Assembly (NCBI GenBank): GCA_002099365.1
Contig: MSED01000002.1
Coordinates: forward strand, 2,170,001-2,234,000
Origin: Phialophora verrucosa
Lineage: Eukaryota > Ascomycota > Eurotiomycetes > Chaetothyriales > Herpotrichiellaceae
Direction: 5' to 3'
DNA: 64,000 nt
The stretch's first letter is position 1, and every line of letters begins with the position of its first letter. Both the position numbers and the translations under genes were made by a program. The notes below the pieces were generated by a model. That model was not told the DNA's origin and made no database searches. It saw only the letters and a program-made list of their open reading frames with translations. Below are positions 61,884-64,000 of this stretch, piece by piece.

Positions 61884-64000
61884 ATGACAGCCCGTGCCGG
61901 AGATCCGCCGTCGACGTCGCCGCTTCTGCATCAGCAGCAAGAAGCTGTGGCTGGCGATGAGAGACCCGCCAAGAGGCAGAAAGTGGCCGCAGCTTGCGAT
62001 CAATGTAGGGAAAAGAAGATCAAATGCGATGGCTTGAAGCCGCTGTGCAGTCCGTGCCAAAAACGATATGGAACAAATGCGCAGTGCGAATGGGGCGTAA
62101 GGAAGAAACGCAGTACCGGAGCATCCAAATTGGAAATTGTGCGGTTGCAGTCTCGGATCGACGAGTTGGAAAGAGTCCATCGGAGGAAGTCTCTACCGGA
62201 GAGCAGCGATCAACCAAGTCCGTCTACGCCTCGGTCAACCTCGGATCGGAACCCTCACTCGGGCGCAAATGCGATGATGGGTCTGATAGAAGAAGGTGGA
62301 CATGGCGAAGAGAGCGTGGTTGGCGACTCAAGCGCCGCGAGCTTTATGAACCGGATCAAAGCCGTCCTCGACCAACAATGGTCTCCAGGTTCTGCCCAAC
62401 AGCCACATTCCACCACTCCTTCAGCAGTAGCGACCGGCTTACATCGACAAAGGCGGTTCCGAAACCCCGATTATGTCCTGCCCTCGAGACAACAGGCGGA
62501 CAAACTCCTCGACGTGTATTGGCGACTGGTGGATCCGTTGTATCCGTTCATCGACCAAGACGACTTCATGGGCAAGTATCAGAGCCTGTGGGCGGGTAGC
62601 CCGACCATGGACGACGAAGTATGCTTTATATGTCTATTGAATGCCGTCTTCGCGGTGGCTTGCATCCTCAATTCGTCGATCCGCCCTCAAGAGCGAGTGA
62701 GCTCGGGCGAAGTCTACTTTAAGCGAGCTCAAGGATACGTGGATCTCGACTTTCTACAGTTCCAATCTGTACACACGGTTCAATGCCTCCTGCTCATGGG
62801 TCAGTACCTACAGAGTACGAGACAGCCGCACCAGTGCTGGGTCTTTGTTGGCCTGGCGATCCGCATTGCCCAGAGTCTCGGCCTCGATTTGCCTTCCACC
62901 AGCGCCAGAGCGCATAACGGCAGGCCGGACGATTTCCTCCGCAAAGTCTGGCATGGCTGCGTACTCATGGACCGCACATTGTCAATGACATTCGGCCGGC
63001 CCACCATCATCACTCCGCAGGCCGCGGCTTCGGTGCCTCCGCCGCTCCCTCATCCAGGTGTCAGTGATTGCACCTGCCATAGGGAACTCTTCCCCTTTGG
63101 CGCGTCCTCTACGGACCTCCATTTTTTTCTCGAGACTCTACAGCTGTACGAAATCATGAGTGAAACTCTGCTGGCGCTTTACAATCCGCCGGCGGAACGT
63201 AACTCCGTGGCAGAGGACAGCTATACACCATATTTCGGCGCCCTCGGCTCCAGAGCGGCAGGTACGGTGCTTGAAATGGATGGCAAATATTCCACCTGGC
63301 AGCGAGCTCTGCCTTTGCATCTCCGGTTCGCCCTCGAGTCGGATACCCGGCAGAATCTGACCCAGGCCCGTCAAGGAAGGGTGCTCTACCTCCGTTACTC
63401 GCACATCCGGACCCTGCTCTTTAGGCCAGTCCTGTCTCGATTCTGCAGCATTTGCCATCACGATGACAACATCGAAAGAGACTCGCTGGCGTATAAACTG
63501 GCACTACAATGCTCAGTCATGTGCGTACAAAGCGCACTGGACACGGTCAACCTGATCGGCAAAGTTCATTCTGAAGTCCGAGTAGAACTCCTCGATGACA
63601 AATTACCAGCGTGGTGGTACTGCATTCTGTATCTGTACACTGCAGCAACTGTCCTCGTGGCAGCAAGGTTGAACGCGACGATCGAAAAGGAAATAGGTGG
63701 CAGGGAGGTCATCTTGAACGCCTCACGGACGGTCACGACGGCATTGCACCGATACGGGAGCTTTGGCAAGCATACGAAGAGATGCGCCGCCGCGATTGAG
63801 CTGTTGTTTGAACAAATACCCGGCCAAGGGCGGGCCCGACGACAATCTCAAAAGTCGCACCCAAGCGGACTGGACCACGTAAATGCTCACGACCTCACGA
63901 CGGGTATGGGTATGGGTATTGGTGTTGGGCCAGGCCTCCAACCCAGTAACAAGGCGGCCAGCAAACAGACCTGGTCCTTCCCGAACAACAATGGGACGAC
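61884..64000 (+). CDS. Zn2Cys6 fungal transcription factor (C-terminus outside window)
   Basis: One open frame from ATG 61884 to the window edge, at least 705 codons with no stop seen. The zinc cluster is AAACDQCREKKIKCDGLKPL, then CSPCQKRYGTNAQC (Cys 38, 41, 48, 55, 58, 68), followed by a short coiled-coil linker (LEIVRLQSRIDELERVHRRK). The fungal-specific middle homology domain spans about 200-560: DVYWRLVDPLYPFIDQDDF, VHTVQCLLLMGQYLQST, GLAIRIAQSLGLDLP and VWHGCVLMDRTLSMTFGRPT. Toward the edge there is a Gly-Met-rich run made by GGGTAT hexamers. It lies just downstream of the tannase-family esterase and is the natural candidate regulator of that gene and of the ADC-like gene; that is inference. 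Confidence 0.92.
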   Translation, partial: MTARAGDPPSTSPLLHQQQEAVAGDERPAKRQKVAAACDQCREKKIKCDGLKPLCSPCQKRYGTNAQCEWGVRKKRSTGASKLEIVRLQSRIDELERVHRRKSLPESSDQPSPSTPRSTSDRNPHSGANAMMGLIEEGGHGEESVVGDSSAASFMNRIKAVLDQQWSPGSAQQPHSTTPSAVATGLHRQRRFRNPDYVLPSRQQADKLLDVYWRLVDPLYPFIDQDDFMGKYQSLWAGSPTMDDEVCFICLLNAVFAVACILNSSIRPQERVSSGEVYFKRAQGYVDLDFLQFQSVHTVQCLLLMGQYLQSTRQPHQCWVFVGLAIRIAQSLGLDLPSTSARAHNGRPDDFLRKVWHGCVLMDRTLSMTFGRPTIITPQAAASVPPPLPHPGVSDCTCHRELFPFGASSTDLHFFLETLQLYEIMSETLLALYNPPAERNSVAEDSYTPYFGALGSRAAGTVLEMDGKYSTWQRALPLHLRFALESDTRQNLTQARQGRVLYLRYSHIRTLLFRPVLSRFCSICHHDDNIERDSLAYKLALQCSVMCVQSALDTVNLIGKVHSEVRVELLDDKLPAWWYCILYLYTAATVLVAARLNATIEKEIGGREVILNASRTVTTALHRYGSFGKHTKRCAAAIELLFEQIPGQGRARRQSQKSHPSGLDHVNAHDLTTGMGMGIGVGPGLQPSNKAASKQTWSFPNNNGT

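Noticed and set aside
63903..63930. GGGTAT repeats resembling telomeric DNA
   Set aside because: Only a few imperfect hexamers inside an open coding frame (Gly-Met-rich run); not the TTAGGG telomere unit.

Overview
This is nuclear DNA of a filamentous ascomycete. Genes are intron-dense with short introns (about 40-120 nt; GT..AG, branch sites such as CTAAC/CTGAC), and the set is typically fungal: Zn2Cys6 regulators, RSC and U5 snRNP subunits, an Ssb-type Hsp70, LIM-RhoGAP, S28 peptidase and a tannase-family esterase. Codon use, protein similarity and gene style suggest Eurotiomycetes, possibly a black-yeast-like Chaetothyriales lineage; that placement is inference. No rRNA, convincing tRNA, CRISPR or intact transposon was seen. 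About 32 protein genes are supported, most with exon structures worked out here from splice sites and reading phase.

Left part (1-17 kb): a Rad53/Cds1-like FHA-kinase cut by the window edge; a Mis18/Yippee zinc-domain protein with a very long disordered tail; a DUF1989 protein; an L-threonine aldolase with an apparent optional mitochondrial leader; a four-LIM RhoGAP (Lrg1-like); and two divergently transcribed small heat-shock proteins sharing one intergenic region.

Middle (17-49 kb): mainly housekeeping genes. These are an RBR ubiquitin ligase, acetyl-CoA acetyltransferase (Erg10), the U5 GTPase Snu114, a disordered repeat protein, a two-TM fungal membrane protein, the ribosome-associated Hsp70 Ssb in ten exons, mitochondrial ribosome recycling factor, a DMT-type transporter, a probable mitochondrial membrane protein, a DUF3844 ER glycoprotein, the double-bromodomain RSC subunit Rsc4, the Cdk regulatory subunit Cks1 (four small exons, assembled here), a DsbA-fold protein, a RING protein whose upstream frame is split by one stop codon, and a Q/N/G-rich mitochondrial protein.

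Right part (49-64 kb) is more accessory: a GPI-anchored wall protein, a secreted protein of unknown family with seven exons, a Zn2Cys6 regulator divergent from a secreted S28 serine carboxypeptidase, then an acetoacetate-decarboxylase-like enzyme divergent from a leaderless tannase/feruloyl-esterase-family hydrolase, followed by a second Zn2Cys6 regulator running off the edge. The last three look like a small catabolic cluster (esterase, decarboxylase, pathway regulator) with CCG/CGG palindromes in the shared promoter. This cluster, the Mis18-domain fusion and the split RING gene are the leads most worth testing.
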